A stretch of DNA of 64,000 bases from Gnetum montanum (Eukaryota > Streptophyta > Gnetopsida > Gnetales > Gnetaceae): contig MNCI01002732.1 in the NCBI GenBank assembly GCA_015680685.1, positions 29,005 through 93,004 of the forward strand, written 5' to 3'. The notes beneath the pieces were generated by a model, which saw only the letters and a list, made by a program, of their open reading frames with translations, was not told where the DNA came from and made no database searches. Within the stretch, counting starts at the first letter, position 1. Each line of letters opens with the position of its first letter. The position numbers and the translations under genes were made by a program. This document shows positions 23,461 through 35,044 of this stretch, piece by piece.

Positions 23461-23496
23461 GTAGTGGTAATATCATGTCATGATATCACCACTACA
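23461..23496. repeat. Near-perfect palindrome
   Basis: GTAGTGGTAATATCATG and its complement on the other side pair at 16 of 17 positions with a very short loop. It may be the core of a miniature inverted-repeat element, but no longer terminal repeats or target duplication are visible. Confidence 0.5.
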
Positions 23497-23499
23497 AGT

Positions 23500-24780
23500 A
23501 ATATATGGGACCTTTTCTATATCACTTTTAATTTCCTATATATTTTAACTTAAACAAAATAATGAATTTTCTTAAATTCAATTTAATATAAGTCATCCTT
23601 GTAAACTAGTACATAAACCTTTTTGCATTGAAAAATAACAAACCTTCCCTATATTGCTAGCGACATTTTTGAGGTGATAATGAAAGATCATGGTAGCAAC
23701 AAGGATTTCTATCCAACCTATTAAATTAATTTTGACATGTTCATATTCTTTTCACTTAAATTATATTTAAAAAAATCATCAACATTGATATATTTTTCCA
23801 ATAAGCTATCAACTAAATTAGAATGAGGTAAGCTATGATAGTTAAGATGATGCATGTTATTCATCTATCTTATTTAAATAAACATTTAGTTCACTAAGTA
23901 TTAACCTAGGCATCAATATTTTTTTTACATTATCTTTTAATTTTTCTTTGGTTCATGAGTACAAGAAAAAAGCATTTTGAAATTAATTCACCTTTTATGC
24001 TTTAGTAAGGCTAGAATAAAAGAGCTATTCTTATCACTCATGAAAAATGCTTAGTGGATTTTAAAACATGCAATAAATATAAGTTCATCTATTTGAATTT
24101 TAAGCAAATAGGTAAGAAGATAAGTTTTTAAATAGTTTATTTCAATTTTTTATGTTATAATTTACTTAAGAAGAAGATTCAAGAAAATGTTGCCAAAGCT
24201 TAATCATGATCAAAAGGACATGATGAAAAGCCCTAATAATTTCAAAAGCTAGGTAATGACAAGTTCCAATGGTAAGTAGCCTTTCCTTACATAGAAACTT
24301 GAGAGGTTGGGGAAGAAGAACAATTTAACTTTAGCTAGACCTAAGACATAGAGCCAACATGATATTCTTAAGGAACATAATGTGGATTGTGAATACAATA
24401 TTGATCATTTATATATTTCTAATGTTCTTTTAGTTATTTTTAAGAGATAAAGAGTAACTTTTCTTATAAAAAGAGAGCATTTAGATTTAGTACCTCATTA
24501 AAAACTTGCTTATTATTATATGGCATGCAATGAAAACCCCAAGATTTTTCAAATTTCATGTAACCTGCCCATTCTAAATCCAATTTTCCAAAATTTGTTG
24601 AACCTTAAAAGATTTAAAACAAGATAGAAAAAAACCATCCAAGAGTACATGGGTTGGAGCTTTTATTGTATTTGGTTTTTCAATTTTCAAGCTTCTTATG
24701 AAAAAAGTAGAAAGGGAAAACCAACCAATCCAAAAGACAAAGGTCTTTAATTAAACTTAAAATGAAACCACAATATATTC
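23500..24780. other. Unclassified AT-rich stretch
   Basis: No gene or recognisable repeat end is visible in either strand. Confidence 0.45.
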
Positions 24781-24835
24781 TCCAGATTGAAGGTAGAGCC
24801 CAGGCTCTGGGTGACATGGTAAGATCAGCTTATGC

Positions 24836-24857
24836 CATCATCATCATCATCATCAAT
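24836..24857. repeat. (CAT)n simple repeat
   Basis: About seven CAT units follow GCCCAGGCTCTGGGTGACAT. This is possibly the tail of a non-LTR element, like the one at 16384-16400, but no coding remnant adjoins it. Confidence 0.5.
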
Positions 24858-24989
24858 GCTTATTTCATGAATCATAGTATTTATGAGACAACACTAATGA
24901 TCTAAACTACTTTCATTTATAATGAAAAATTTGTTGCCATTACCATTTCTATTTTTATTTCCATTGTTGATACCTATTATGGTGGTGCA

Positions 24990-25665
24990 TGCATTTGGCA
25001 ACAACCATAGTTGGGCTATAGTTGTCTAGGGATGCTTCATTTCCAAAATGTGGCTATCGTTGTCCTTGTTGCTACTCATCTATAATTGTAACTATAATTA
25101 TAACTAGGTGCTTTCTATCTCCATTTGAAACATGGTCAAATTGGTGGGGTAAGGGCAGTACAATTGACATTCTAGATCTACATGTAATTTTTATATCATT
25201 TGTGATAATAGTAAAAAATAAATCAATAGAAAAACACAATAATATATCCAAGGGAAAAATGAGAAAACCCCCAATAAGAAATAGGCTCTTAGATCTTTAT
25301 GTCAACTCAGAGAGAATTTCTCAAACACAATGAACAACAGAGAATGGGAAAGAAGAAACAATAGGGATAAAAGCCAAACACACTACCTTGAAGACTTCCT
25401 TGTAATCATATTTATAGCATGGGATGGACATTCGCAAGTAGTATTAATAGGATGTAAACTAGATATTAACAATAGTAAAATGACAGAGATGAAAAATAAT
25501 TTTACATTGACTATATTTCGAATATCTACAATTAAATACTCAACACTGCAATTTATTATAACATAACTATTGTACCATACAATTACAAAAAATATAGTGC
25601 TTGTAATGAAAGAGATTATAATATTTAAGCTTATGTGAATGGAAATTGCCTTCACTTTACTCACA
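24990..25665 (-). repeat. Probable 3' LTR of the minus-strand copia element
   Basis: The minus strand reads AAGAGGAAGAAT (PPT) then TGTGAGTAAAG at 25665, just after the copia RNase H end. A TATA box lies at 25409-25416 (minus). The inner edge is well placed. The outer edge (about 24990) is a guess, because no second LTR is present. Confidence 0.45.
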
Positions 25666-25679
25666 ATTCTTCCTCTTGA

Positions 25680-26115
25680 AGGAAAAGTTGTCATGAAGCC
25701 TGGTCTAGACCTTAGATGATATCACCTTTCATGACACCAACAACTGTCTGACACCATAAATGTTTTTTAGCAGATAAAGATTCTATCATCATATAAAAAG
25801 GATTCTCTTTCATCTTAATTTTTTAAAGAAGAATTCTTTGTTCATTTATTTTCTCTCGAATATAGTGATATTATATTTCTATAGGCTTTGTCCTATTGTG
25901 GAAAGTGGGATTCTTGGATATATAAATTACACTTTGGTTATCACAACCAATTTTCATAATCTTTTTATGAAGCCTGAGTTGATCCACTAATCTTTGAAGC
26001 CATGTTTCTTTCCAACTAGCTAGGTTTACAGTGACATATTCTACTTCAGTAGTAGACTAAGCTACACAAGATTGCAATTAGCTTTTCCAAAAGATAGCAC
26101 CACCAAAGATATTTA
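25680..26115 (-). pseudogene. copia RNase H remnant (minus strand)
   Basis: The minus strand carries the Ty1/copia RNase H core: FGGAIFWKS, TTEVEYVTVNLASWKE, CDNQSVIYIS, then KNPTFHNRTKPIEI and the terminal KENPFYMM. It continues the RT/connection at 26966-27220 once the LTR and the misplaced block between are set aside. Stops are present. It ends at a single undetermined base (26116). Confidence 0.75.
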
Positions 26116-26116
26116 N

Positions 26117-26551
26117 TATGTAATGGTTAGTAATAGACCTAATATTACATACATTGTTGAAAAAATCATCAAGTATATGTCTAATCTAGGGAAACAACAC
26201 TCAATTGTTGTAAAACAAGTTTTTCGATATCTTCGTGGTACTATGAACTTTTGTATTTGTTATTAAAGTGATTCATTCATTCTACATGGTTATGTGGATG
26301 TTGATTGAGGTTGGGATTCAGACAACAGAAAATCAATCAGTGGATATGTGCTAAATATCTTTGGTGGTGCTATCTTTTGGAAAAGCTAATTGCAATCTTG
26401 TGTAGCTTAGTCTACTACTGAAGTAGAATATGTCACTGTAAACCTAGCTAGTTGGAAAGAAACATGGCTTCAAAGATTAGTGGATCAACTCAGGCTTCAT
26501 AAAAAGATTATGAAAATTGGTTGTGATAACCAAAGTGTAATTTATATATCC
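26117..26551 (+). other. Inverted, redundant block between two single-N gaps
   Basis: 435 bases lie between undetermined bases at 26116 and 26552. They encode copia RNase H on the plus strand (NRPNITYIVEKIIKYMSN, FRYLRGTMNF, GYVDVD). The last 190 or so bases (26360-26551) are an essentially exact reverse complement of 25917-26115. A piece of the same copia copy placed in the wrong orientation explains this better than biology. Confidence 0.75.
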
Positions 26552-26552
26552 N

Positions 26553-26965
26553 AGTATGCTCAAAGTTGTCATGCTTGTGTTCATTAACAACTAGAAATTA
26601 ATTGCTTAATTTAAATGCATTAAAGTAAAGTGCATTAAAAGAAATATTAATCTATTCTTAGTGCTGCAAGGATTATCAAAAGGATTTTTTTTAATTCTTG
26701 TCACACTGCTGCACTCAAGTACATTAGTGTTCAAGCAAAGATTTGTACACACTTAGACGCCTGCTGTGAGCACTCAGAAAATATTTTAACTTTGGAGAAA
26801 ACAAACTACAAGAGCTTAACTACTTTATGCAAAACTATGAAAAACTATCTAAAAATTGTAAGCCTAAGCATTGTATTTATAGTCCAACATATACCCCACG
26901 ATATCAAATATTTGATAACACATCCTAGGCTTTGATATTGGAGTGTGCTAGGACATGACTCATCG
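26553..26965 (-). mobile_element. Half of an Athila-like LTR inside copia pol
   Basis: From AGTATGCTCAAAG onward it matches the right half of the LTR at 17937-18796 (from about 18311), with a TATTTATAG box near 26873, and ends GACATGACTCATCG. Copia RT resumes immediately to its right. The left half is lost at the single-N junction, so no target duplication can be checked. Confidence 0.7.
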
Positions 26966-27803
26966 AGTAGCATATGGAATTTTTATCATGAGCTGTTTTT
27001 CATCATTTGTCTTGGGACATTGTTCAACTAAGAGTTTCATGCCAGTTTCGCAGGTTGTTGCCATAGGCTTACAATCTTACATATTATATATTTTAAAGAT
27101 ATTTTGCACATATGTAGATTGTCCAACCCAAAATTTATTATTAACTCTATTTCTTTTAATTTCCATTTCCAAAATTATTTTAACATCACCAAGATCTTTC
27201 ATCTCAAACTAAGAAGAAAGAAGTTGTTTCAAATTCTTAATTTCATCCATGTCACTTCTTACTATTAACATGTCATTAGCATATAGCAGTAAATTAATAG
27301 TTTTATATTTATATTTTTGACATATAAGCAAGGAAAAGTCTTCCTAACTTCTAATGAAGCCAAGATTTAACATGTGTTCATTAAATTTTTTATTCCACAT
27401 CCTTGGTTCTTGTTTGAACCCATACAATTATCTTAGCAATTGACACACCATATGCTCTTTTCCTGTCACTTCATACCCTTTAGGTTGAACCATATATATT
27501 TCCTCCACAAGATCACCATTAAGGAATATAATGATACATCCATTTGTTCAAGTTCTAGATCATAAGTTGTTGCCATTGATAGTAATGATGTAATGGATGT
27601 TAATTTTACCACAAGGGAGATGATTTCATCATAATCAATTCCATTCTTTTGGGAATAACCCTTAGCAACAAGACATGCTTTAAAATGTCACTAGATTTAA
27701 TTCTAAACACCCACTTACATCCAATTGGTTTTCTATCAAATGGAAGTTCAACCAATTCCCATGTCTTATTCTTATGAATAGTAGACATTTCATCATCCAT
27801 CAC
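26966..27803 (-). pseudogene. copia reverse transcriptase remnant
   Basis: Minus-strand RT of a Ty1/copia element (Tork/Tnt1-like in wording): opening KNKTWELVELP and GCKWVFRIK (27606-27803), then VAKGYSQKNGIDYDEI, LELEQMDV, MLMTC at the YVDD position (decayed), and the end MKDLGDVKIILEMEI and VGQSTYVQNIFK (27000-27200). Several frameshifts and stops make it inactive. Confidence 0.8.
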
Positions 27804-28087
27804 TCACTTCCATTATTTATGATAAAGAGATGTATATGTTTTATCATAAGTCATTCAGCTTCAACGATTAGAATTTGATCTTCAAAATAAGTGGGTAATT
27901 TTCTTATGTGATTAGACCATCTTAAGGGTTGTGAAGTTGATGGAGCATCATGTTGATGCTCTATTTCCTCATCTTCACTTACATATTTCCTTGTACTTAT
28001 TTCTTATATATTATTTACACCATGCTATTTGTTAGGAGCAATTCCTCTTACTGAGGGAGGATAACCCTATGAATTTTCTTTATTAAC

Positions 28088-29010
28088 TTAAAAAGATACA
28101 TGATCAGGTGTTACATCATTAGAGAGATTACATGTAATATGTTTGTAAGACTCTCTAAATACCACATCACGACTATAGATAATCCTCTTGGTTTCTGGGT
28201 TGTCCAACTTAAAAGCTTTAACACCATGATCATAACCAAGGAAAATACAACTTACAAACTTATAGTCTAATTTTGATCTATCAATTTTTGGAATGTGAAG
28301 ATAAGCTTCACATCCAGAGACTTGAAGATAATTCAAATTAATTGGCTTTCCACTCCATATTTCTTCTAGAATCTTGCCATCAATTACAAAGGATGGAGAA
28401 CTATTGATGATATAGGAGGTAGTCATTACAACTTTAGCCCAAAATTTTTTATCAAGACTAGCTTCACTTAGCATGCATGTGATTCTTTCCAGCAACACTC
28501 TATTAAAATGTTTAGCTACTCCTTTTTGTTCAAGAGTTCCTAGAATAGTCTTCTGCTTGTATAAGCCATGTTCTTTACAAAAATTGTCAAATGCATGGGA
28601 GCAAAATTCACCACCATTATCTATTTTGGGAACCTTGATTTTCTTTTCTAAATAATTTTCAACAAGAGCTTTGAACTCTTTGAATTTTTCAAATACTTCA
28701 AACTTATATTTCATTAAATAGATCCAAGCTTTCCTTGAAAAATCATCAATGAATGATACATAATATGTAGCACCTCCAAGTGAGAATGTTTACAAGTCTT
28801 TAATTGGTTCACATACATCACTATGTGTTAACTCTAACACTTGATTACCTTTAGCATTACTTCTTGGCAATCTTGAATGTGTTTGTTTACTAAGTAGGTA
28901 ATGATGACAAAAATTTAGAGATTCTTTTGTAAGGTTAATTTTACCTTTTTTATGTGGTTCCTTTAAACCTTTTTCACTTAAATTTTCTAATCTTCTATGC
29001 CAAATATCAA
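28088..29010 (-). pseudogene. copia integrase with GAG-pre-integrase zinc region
   Basis: A 208-codon open piece (28088-28714) holds the integrase core, with the second aspartate in IDNGGEF. The position of the third catalytic residue reads GVAKHFNR, so the expected Glu is Lys. Upstream (28720-29010) the frame gives IWHRRLENLSEKGL, the zinc region, and LELTHSDVC with the first catalytic Asp. One in-frame stop lies between. The core ends with the RDVVF segment typical of copia. Confidence 0.82.
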
Positions 29011-29218
29011 TGCTTGAATGAAAGTTAGTAACAGCTATCCTGTTGAAGTTGTGCTACAACATTCTTACTTCTAACTAGTATAGTCTTCCCACCTTTACAC
29101 CAGTAGCTAGAGGTAAAGACCATTGCAAAATTTAACATTTTCCTTCACCAAATATGATAGTTAGACTTGCAAAATCTAACTCACTCATAGATAGGAGACT
29201 TATTGTGAATTTAGGTAC

Positions 29219-29223
29219 ATGAC
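29219..29223. repeat. Left target duplication of Tat-outer
   Basis: ATGAC precedes the left LTR and ATGAT follows the right LTR (61724-61728), one transition apart. Removing the element and one copy restores the copia reading frame across the join (HVHHVPKF), which independently confirms the insertion point. Confidence 0.8.
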
Positions 29224-31009
29224 TGAAACACCCCAAAATTCCCAGGCATTCTTGCTTCACCAGGCCTTCACAATTTAGGCAGCATCATGGCAGTTCTTCA
29301 GGAGAGGAACGCTCTGAGTTCAGGTTGACCAGTTTGGCAAATTTTCTACTCTCGGTGTAGATAGGCTCTACGGATTATCCTGCCTGCCCACCTGAGTATT
29401 TTATCCAACCAAAAGTCTACTCAAAAATGATGCATAGAGTTGCCAGCAGTGCATAGGATGTGCGAAACAATTCGGCAAGTTTTCTAAGTCACGAAGTTTG
29501 CTACGCTATGCCATGCTATGTAGCATAGCAAGCTTTAGAAAATGATTGCAGAATGAAGTGCTATGCTATGATATGCTATGTAGCATAGCATAGCGTAGCA
29601 AGAGCCGAACAACCAGTTCCATCGCCCGACTCCAAGTCTTTCGGTGATGGCTCCTTCCACAGGAAAATGGCTAACTTCGTGAAAAGCAGGTCATGTTGGT
29701 CGCTACGCCACATAGCGTAGCACAACATAGTGACTGCAAAAGCAACAAAGGCATCTCAAAGGGTGGGATCAGCAAGTTTGCAAGGTTCACAGTGCAAAAG
29801 GCAAAGTTTGCAAATTGTTGACATTTTGCAGATTGTCGACGTTTTTGTGATTCAGGCCAACTGCTACGCTATGCTACACTACGTAGCGTAGCATAGCGTG
29901 GAAAATCTGCAACAAATAGTTAGCATGCATCAAAGGTTCCCAGCACATGTAGAAGGATGCAACGCGAGTCTTTACTTCTGGCGGCTACGCTACGCTACGC
30001 TGCATAGTGTAGCATGATGTAGCAAGATGCTACGCTACGCCAGTAGCTAACATAGCGCAGTATAGCAAGTAGCTATCCTATGCTCACATGCTACACTACA
30101 AAGCATAGCACAGCGGAGCACATAGTTGTGCTACATAAATGCATTTCATCCGTTTTGACTGTGACTTCACCTAATTGCATCATCGACACACATCACCAAG
30201 CTCTGACGGTGTAATTACAACGTGGCAGGTTAGCTATTACAGCATGGTAGGCTTATCCAATGAACATGCATGTCCAATGGTCATGCACGCCTATGCAGCA
30301 TAGACAAGTCAACATAGGCCTAGGGCATGTGGCGTCCAAACCACATCTTTCACGTGCCCTTGACCCTATAAATACCCCAATAAACAATGCTTAGGGGATA
30401 TTTTTTATAGATCTTTTTGGCTTGGTTAGTTGGTTGGTCCTTTAGCTAGCAAGCGAGCAAAAAGTTAGCATTGTATTCCTGAGCATTGTAAACATCTTGT
30501 TTGACATTGTAGATAGTTGACATTCTCGTTTAGCATTTTTCTTTGCTCTTTCTTGTTGTTCTCACAACATTTTGCATTTTTGACTCCCTAATCTGCATTC
30601 AAGTATACTGCTGTCTCACTCTAGACGTCTTAGCTACTCTTGGGATCCCTGCGCCCCTCAATGCCGTGCAACCAATTGTATCCACATTGACAAAGTGAAG
30701 TCACATTCTTGAAGCGGTGCATGTTTCTAACTGCATTTTACTTTATCTCTTGCTTATCATTGCATTTTACACTATTTTCTGCCTCTTTTACATTTAAGCA
30801 TTATTTCGCACTGTAAGTCTCGTTTTCAAATTATCTGGTTGCAAAAGGTTATATTAACACCGACTAAGTCCCTGTCTGATCGACTAGACTATACAGGGCA
30901 CCCCGTTTCCATTTTATCCAGCACGACCCTCCAGCGGATTCGAGGTTAAGATTGTCATGATCGACAACCTCTCAGTGTTTTCCAACCACTGATGTTTTCG
31001 GTTGCAACA
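29224..31009 (+). repeat. 5' LTR of Tat-outer
   Basis: 1,786 bp, TGAAACACCCC...GTTGCAACA. The U3 from about 29500 to 30115 is crowded with words such as GCTACGCTATGC and their complements (GCATAGCGTAGC), able to form stems. The TATA box TATAAATA at 30367-30374 follows this array. Confidence 0.92.
30367..30374 (+). promoter_or_regulatory. TATA box of the Tat-outer 5' LTR
   Basis: TATAAATA in the context GACCCTATAAATACCCCAAT. The same context occurs in the 3' LTR at 61100-61107. It lies at about two thirds of the LTR, giving a long U3. Confidence 0.75.
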
Positions 31010-31032
31010 GTTTTCTAGCACTAGAAGGAGGG

Positions 31033-31052
31033 CCCTTTGGTGCCCTTTCCAC
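31033..31052 (+). other. Candidate primer binding site
   Basis: TTTGGTGCCCTTTCCACGTG begins 24 bp after the LTR end. TGGTGCC resembles a tRNA 3'-CCA complement, but the distance is larger than usual and I cannot assign the tRNA. Confidence 0.25.
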
Positions 31053-31161
31053 GTGTCATGGTAGTCCTGTAAGCCTTTTGCACCCTGATACACATTAGTG
31101 TAAACTTGACACCTGCCTGTGGTTGTTTACGTGTCATGCGGTGTAGATTGGTTGTCTAACC

Positions 31162-33440
31162 ATGGCGTCTAACCATGATGACACCTTCTAGGATAGACAG
31201 GAGGAACTTGATCCCTAATCTAATGAGGAAGGTTAAAAAAACCTCGTTATTGTTCCTCCTACCCAGTCCGTTTGGACCCACCCATTGTCTGTTGCCACTC
31301 CTTTCGTAATCACGCCTGTGTCTTGACAACCTGCAATTACGTCTGCAATGGGTAGCCATGTCAACTCCTTGGCATATCAACATCCTTTTTCTCTTGTTTC
31401 ACCCGTTTCTTTTGCAGCCACTATTCCTATGCAAACTGTTCAGCAGTCCATTCCCGTATCACATCATATGCCGATCATGGCTACACTTTTACATGTCCAT
31501 GCCGTATCGACTTCATAGTCATACGTAGCTCCTGCCTCCATCCCAGCATTTACACCTGTCCCACCATCAGTAGCGGGCGTAGGTCTGTCTATGTGGTGGA
31601 CCCCATTCATTGTTCCCCCTACTATGCTACCATCGTAGATGTCTCATAATATTCACCAATAGGCCCATCAAATCCCACAAATGGTACAACCTAGCACAGG
31701 ACTATGGTCTGTCCCATTGGCTATGCAAACAACCTATCCTGCAGCCCAATCCACGGTTGCTGCCCTAACAACACCACCTACCGGGTGGTGGACAATGCAG
31801 GCAACACCGTCCATGGGGGCCACCCCAACGATACCACAACTGGGTCACGTTGTTACCCCCGCCACTCCACAAATGAGAGCTGCCTTGGTAGTTCTCCAGC
31901 CATCCACATCGTCCCAGGGTCTGGACTAAGCATTCCAACTCATCCAAACCCTTAACAGAAGAGATAAAACACCTTAAGGTTGTTGGGTCTGACATAGTAC
32001 AAGTCATGGAATTTTACCAAGATGACCCCATCAGCCCTGCCATACCTGCACTAATGCTACCCCCAAGGATGTCCCCCCCACATTTCATGAAATACAATGG
32101 GGAGGGGAATCCCAACGCCCATCTTGTTACCTTTAGGTCTAAATCCCTTTTGTTGCAATAATGGTAGCACATGATTATTCGTGTATTCGCTATGTCCCTA
32201 ACCGGAAGGGCTTTAGATTGGTGCACACTGCCACGCTCATCTATTTCAACTCTGGAAGAGCTTCTGACCTAGTTCGTGACGTGCTTCAAGTATAACTTGA
32301 AGCCATAAATCACACTGGACCAGTTGATGAGCATGAAGTAGGAACCTCTAGAGCCGGTCCAAAAGTTCATCTAGCATTCGAATGCAACCCTTAATGAAAT
32401 CTGCGAGCCCATCGCGGAGGCCCATTTGCTGGCCATCTTTAAGGGTGCAGTAAATGACTTCATCAAGTCTAAACTATATTACCTTGCTCCTCGCACTCTT
32501 AGTCAGGCCTTCGCTTAGACTAAGAGCATATAGGATGCGGCTGAGGTAAGCAAAGACCCGGCCTATGTTTCCTACAAGAACACCTTCACAAAGAAGGATA
32601 AGGGTAAGGTTACAACTACCACAGTGGCTGCTGTGGCAAGCGAAGCCAAGCCCAAACCCAGTAACAATGGTAACAAGGGTAGCAAGAAATTGGCTGCAAC
32701 TGCAACTAATCCTGTGCCCAAGCAAGGTCACGCATTGCAACCTCCCATACCTACATTTAAGACATCTGCACAACCCAAACCAAACTTCAAGAGTAAAAAT
32801 TGCTCAAAGTACACCCTGCTTCCCCTCAAGCCTTTAGATCTTCTAAAGTCGCTACTGGCAGCAAGGTACATCCGGCACAAGCAGATGTCAGAGGAGGAAA
32901 TCTGGAGACACCAACGCTATTATGAGCTCCTTAGGAACCCTTCTTTGGCCTTGGCCAATGAGCCCCCATTTCCTAAGGGTTTTAGGTTGGATAGGTTTTG
33001 TGACTATCACCAACAATGTGGTCACAACACAGATTATTGTCTAGCATTGCAAGATGACATCCAAAGATTGAGCAATTAAGGAAACCTGGTGTTGGACGAA
33101 AGCAACCTAGTACACCCTAAGAACCAATCTATGCATGTCTACATAGACCCCCTCAACGCCAATAATGTTGGTACGTCATCAACACCATTAGTATTGATAG
33201 TGATCCTAGTCCATCGCAGCAGCCGTTCGTAGTCTGTGTGCCTCAACATAGTGCACTAGCACCGCCAGCGGCTAGCCAAATCCTATAGCAATCGTTTGTC
33301 CTAAGGGTCCCTCCCCAGGCATCCATCCCCACACTACCTGTTAGCAAAACCGTGCTACCCCACCCATTAACACCATTAGCTCCATTCGTCATTAGGAGGC
33401 TAACTCCTTCAGCAGCCCCCATCCCGCACAAGATAACTAA
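31162..33440 (+). pseudogene. Tat-outer gag
   Basis: The ATG at 31162 opens a proline-rich N-terminal part. The capsid region follows (32020-32560: KYNGEGNPNAHLVTF, MSLTGRALDW, LEPVQKFI, LKGAVNDF-like), then a basic linker. A zinc-knuckle-like segment with complete ligands, CDYHQQCGHNTDYC, lies near 33000-33045. Tat-inner gag matches through this order. A shift near 31930 and about ten stops break it; several stops are TAG or TAA at positions that are Gln or Tyr-like in Tat-inner. Confidence 0.82.
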
Positions 33441-34604
33441 ATAACCTTCTCATCCTAAAAAATGAGAAGTGTGGTTTCCAAGTGAGACATCGAAGGGAAG
33501 TACTACCTCAGGTGTTCCCAAGCCTACGTCATCACCTCCTGTGTCTACGCCCTCATCACCAAAGAGGAATGTTGATACAACCACAAAGTCCACGCCGCCC
33601 TACCAAAAGGGGTCTGAACTCAAATCTGAAACTACCCCTCCTTGGGAAATTTTTCTAGGACAAATAGAAGAGGAAAAAGGTGGTAAACAAGGGGGTGGTC
33701 AAGACCTTCTAGATGTCCTCTCTCAGGTTAAATAAGCTCTGAAACAAAAAAAGACTACACTGAGCTTGTATGACCTAATCATGATGTCTGTTCTACACCG
33801 TAAGGCTCTAATCTACATATTGATAGTGATTCCGGTCGATGAGGATATGCCAGTAGAAAAGGAAGAAATCCATTCAGTCATGCTTCCTTCTCCCCCTGTA
33901 GAGCCAAAGTCATCTCAACTCACTTTCTGTGATGACTTCATTAGGGAAGATCCCAAAAGGGGTCAGGTGACTATGGCATCCCTATTCATCATAATTTGGG
34001 TTAGCCAATACTAGATCTGAAGGGTACACATTGATGATGGGGCTACCACAAATGTCATCTCCTTCCCTATTGTGGACAAGTTGGGGTTGGTTGACCAGAT
34101 TAAACCCACAACCACGTCATGCCTGAAGTTGTTCAATGGGGCACGTGTCCTGGTGAAGGGCACAATCCACATAGACTTTGTGGTAGGGATTGGTTCCCCA
34201 CAAATACAACATTCATCATGGTTCAGGAGATGCGCAGGTTTAACTTGATCCTAGGGAGGTCATGGTTAGCGCAACTTAGGACTATCTCCTCACCTATACA
34301 CCAAGAGATCCATCTGGCTTACGTAGGCAGGGAGGTCGTGATCTGTGGTGACGAAGCAGCAACACAAGAAATTAACAACATAGGCATGGAGCAAGGCTTA
34401 GAGGTCATCACCTCTGAGAATGAAGCATCTGCCCCTATGCACACTAAACATTTAGCAAAGGAGTCAGCTCAACAAGCTGGTCCTCAAGATGAAAGTGTGT
34501 GGACAGAGTTGCTCTTCCACATGAAAGACAACAATGTAGATGAAAGCCATGGCAAAGTGCCTCAGCCTTATGCTTCGCTCAACCCACAATGGGTCAAGAA
34601 GTAG
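33190..34604 (+). pseudogene. Tat-outer Gag-protease linker and aspartic protease
   Basis: The linker carries repeats of a short motif (QQPFVVCVP, QSFVLRVPP, LAPFVIRRL) that are more numerous in Tat-inner. Then LSLYDLIMMS and the protease active-site segment HIDDGATTNVISFP (near 34030-34070) appear. A frameshift precedes FNLILGRSWLAQLR and SSPIHQEIHL at 34230-34310. The frame ends 33 residues after ELLFHM, at 34604, matching the end of the Tat-inner gag-protease frame. This suggests that a stop at this point is ancestral. Confidence 0.8.
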
Positions 34605-34737
34605 CTATGCGTAGCATAGCAACCCTACTACTTCCTACCCAGTTGCCACCCTTTGTGCATTTACCACTTTTCTTGTTTTGCACACATATACATCTATACT
34701 AAGCATCACTTTCTCGTATCACATTTTCCCTTAGATC

Positions 34738-34885
34738 GCTATGGCCTGAAATGGCCTAAAACTATGACACACGCTACGACCCGAAATGGCCTAAAACTAG
34801 CTATGGCCCAAAATGGCCTAAAACTAGTGATGGCCTGAAATGCCCTAAAACTAGCAATGGCTCGAAACGACCTAAAACTAGAATA
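34738..34885 (+). repeat. TAAACT minisatellite 1 of Tat-outer (after protease)
   Basis: Five to six imperfect units of the form CCGAAATGGCCTAAAACTA at about 30-bp spacing. The Tat-inner unit at the same module boundary is CCGAAATGACATTAAACTA in element sense. Confidence 0.8.
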
Positions 34886-34956
34886 AAAGAGTGAAATTTT
34901 AGCATGACATTCAGCATGTACATAATGCATAAGTTAGTGTGGAATCAATTCATCTC

Positions 34957-34962
34957 TTTATT
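34957..34962 (-). terminator. Poly(A) signal of the Tat-outer antisense gene
   Basis: AATAAA on the minus strand in TTGAATAAAGAGATG, about 85 bp past the antisense stop codon. Tat-inner has AAATAAAGAGAGG at the equivalent place (50646-50651), so the signal and its flank are conserved. Confidence 0.65.
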
Positions 34963-35044
34963 CAAAATTTTTTGTCTCTTAGACAATGTTTGCAAAAATG
35001 TTGCAAAAAAAAATTTAAAAAATTCAAAAAAAAATCCCATGCTG

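Noticed and set aside
31704-31955. Overlapping plus-strand frame in Tat-outer gag
   Set aside because: Alternative frame of the proline-rich gag N-terminus; the parallel frame 31681-31929 fits Tat-inner composition better.
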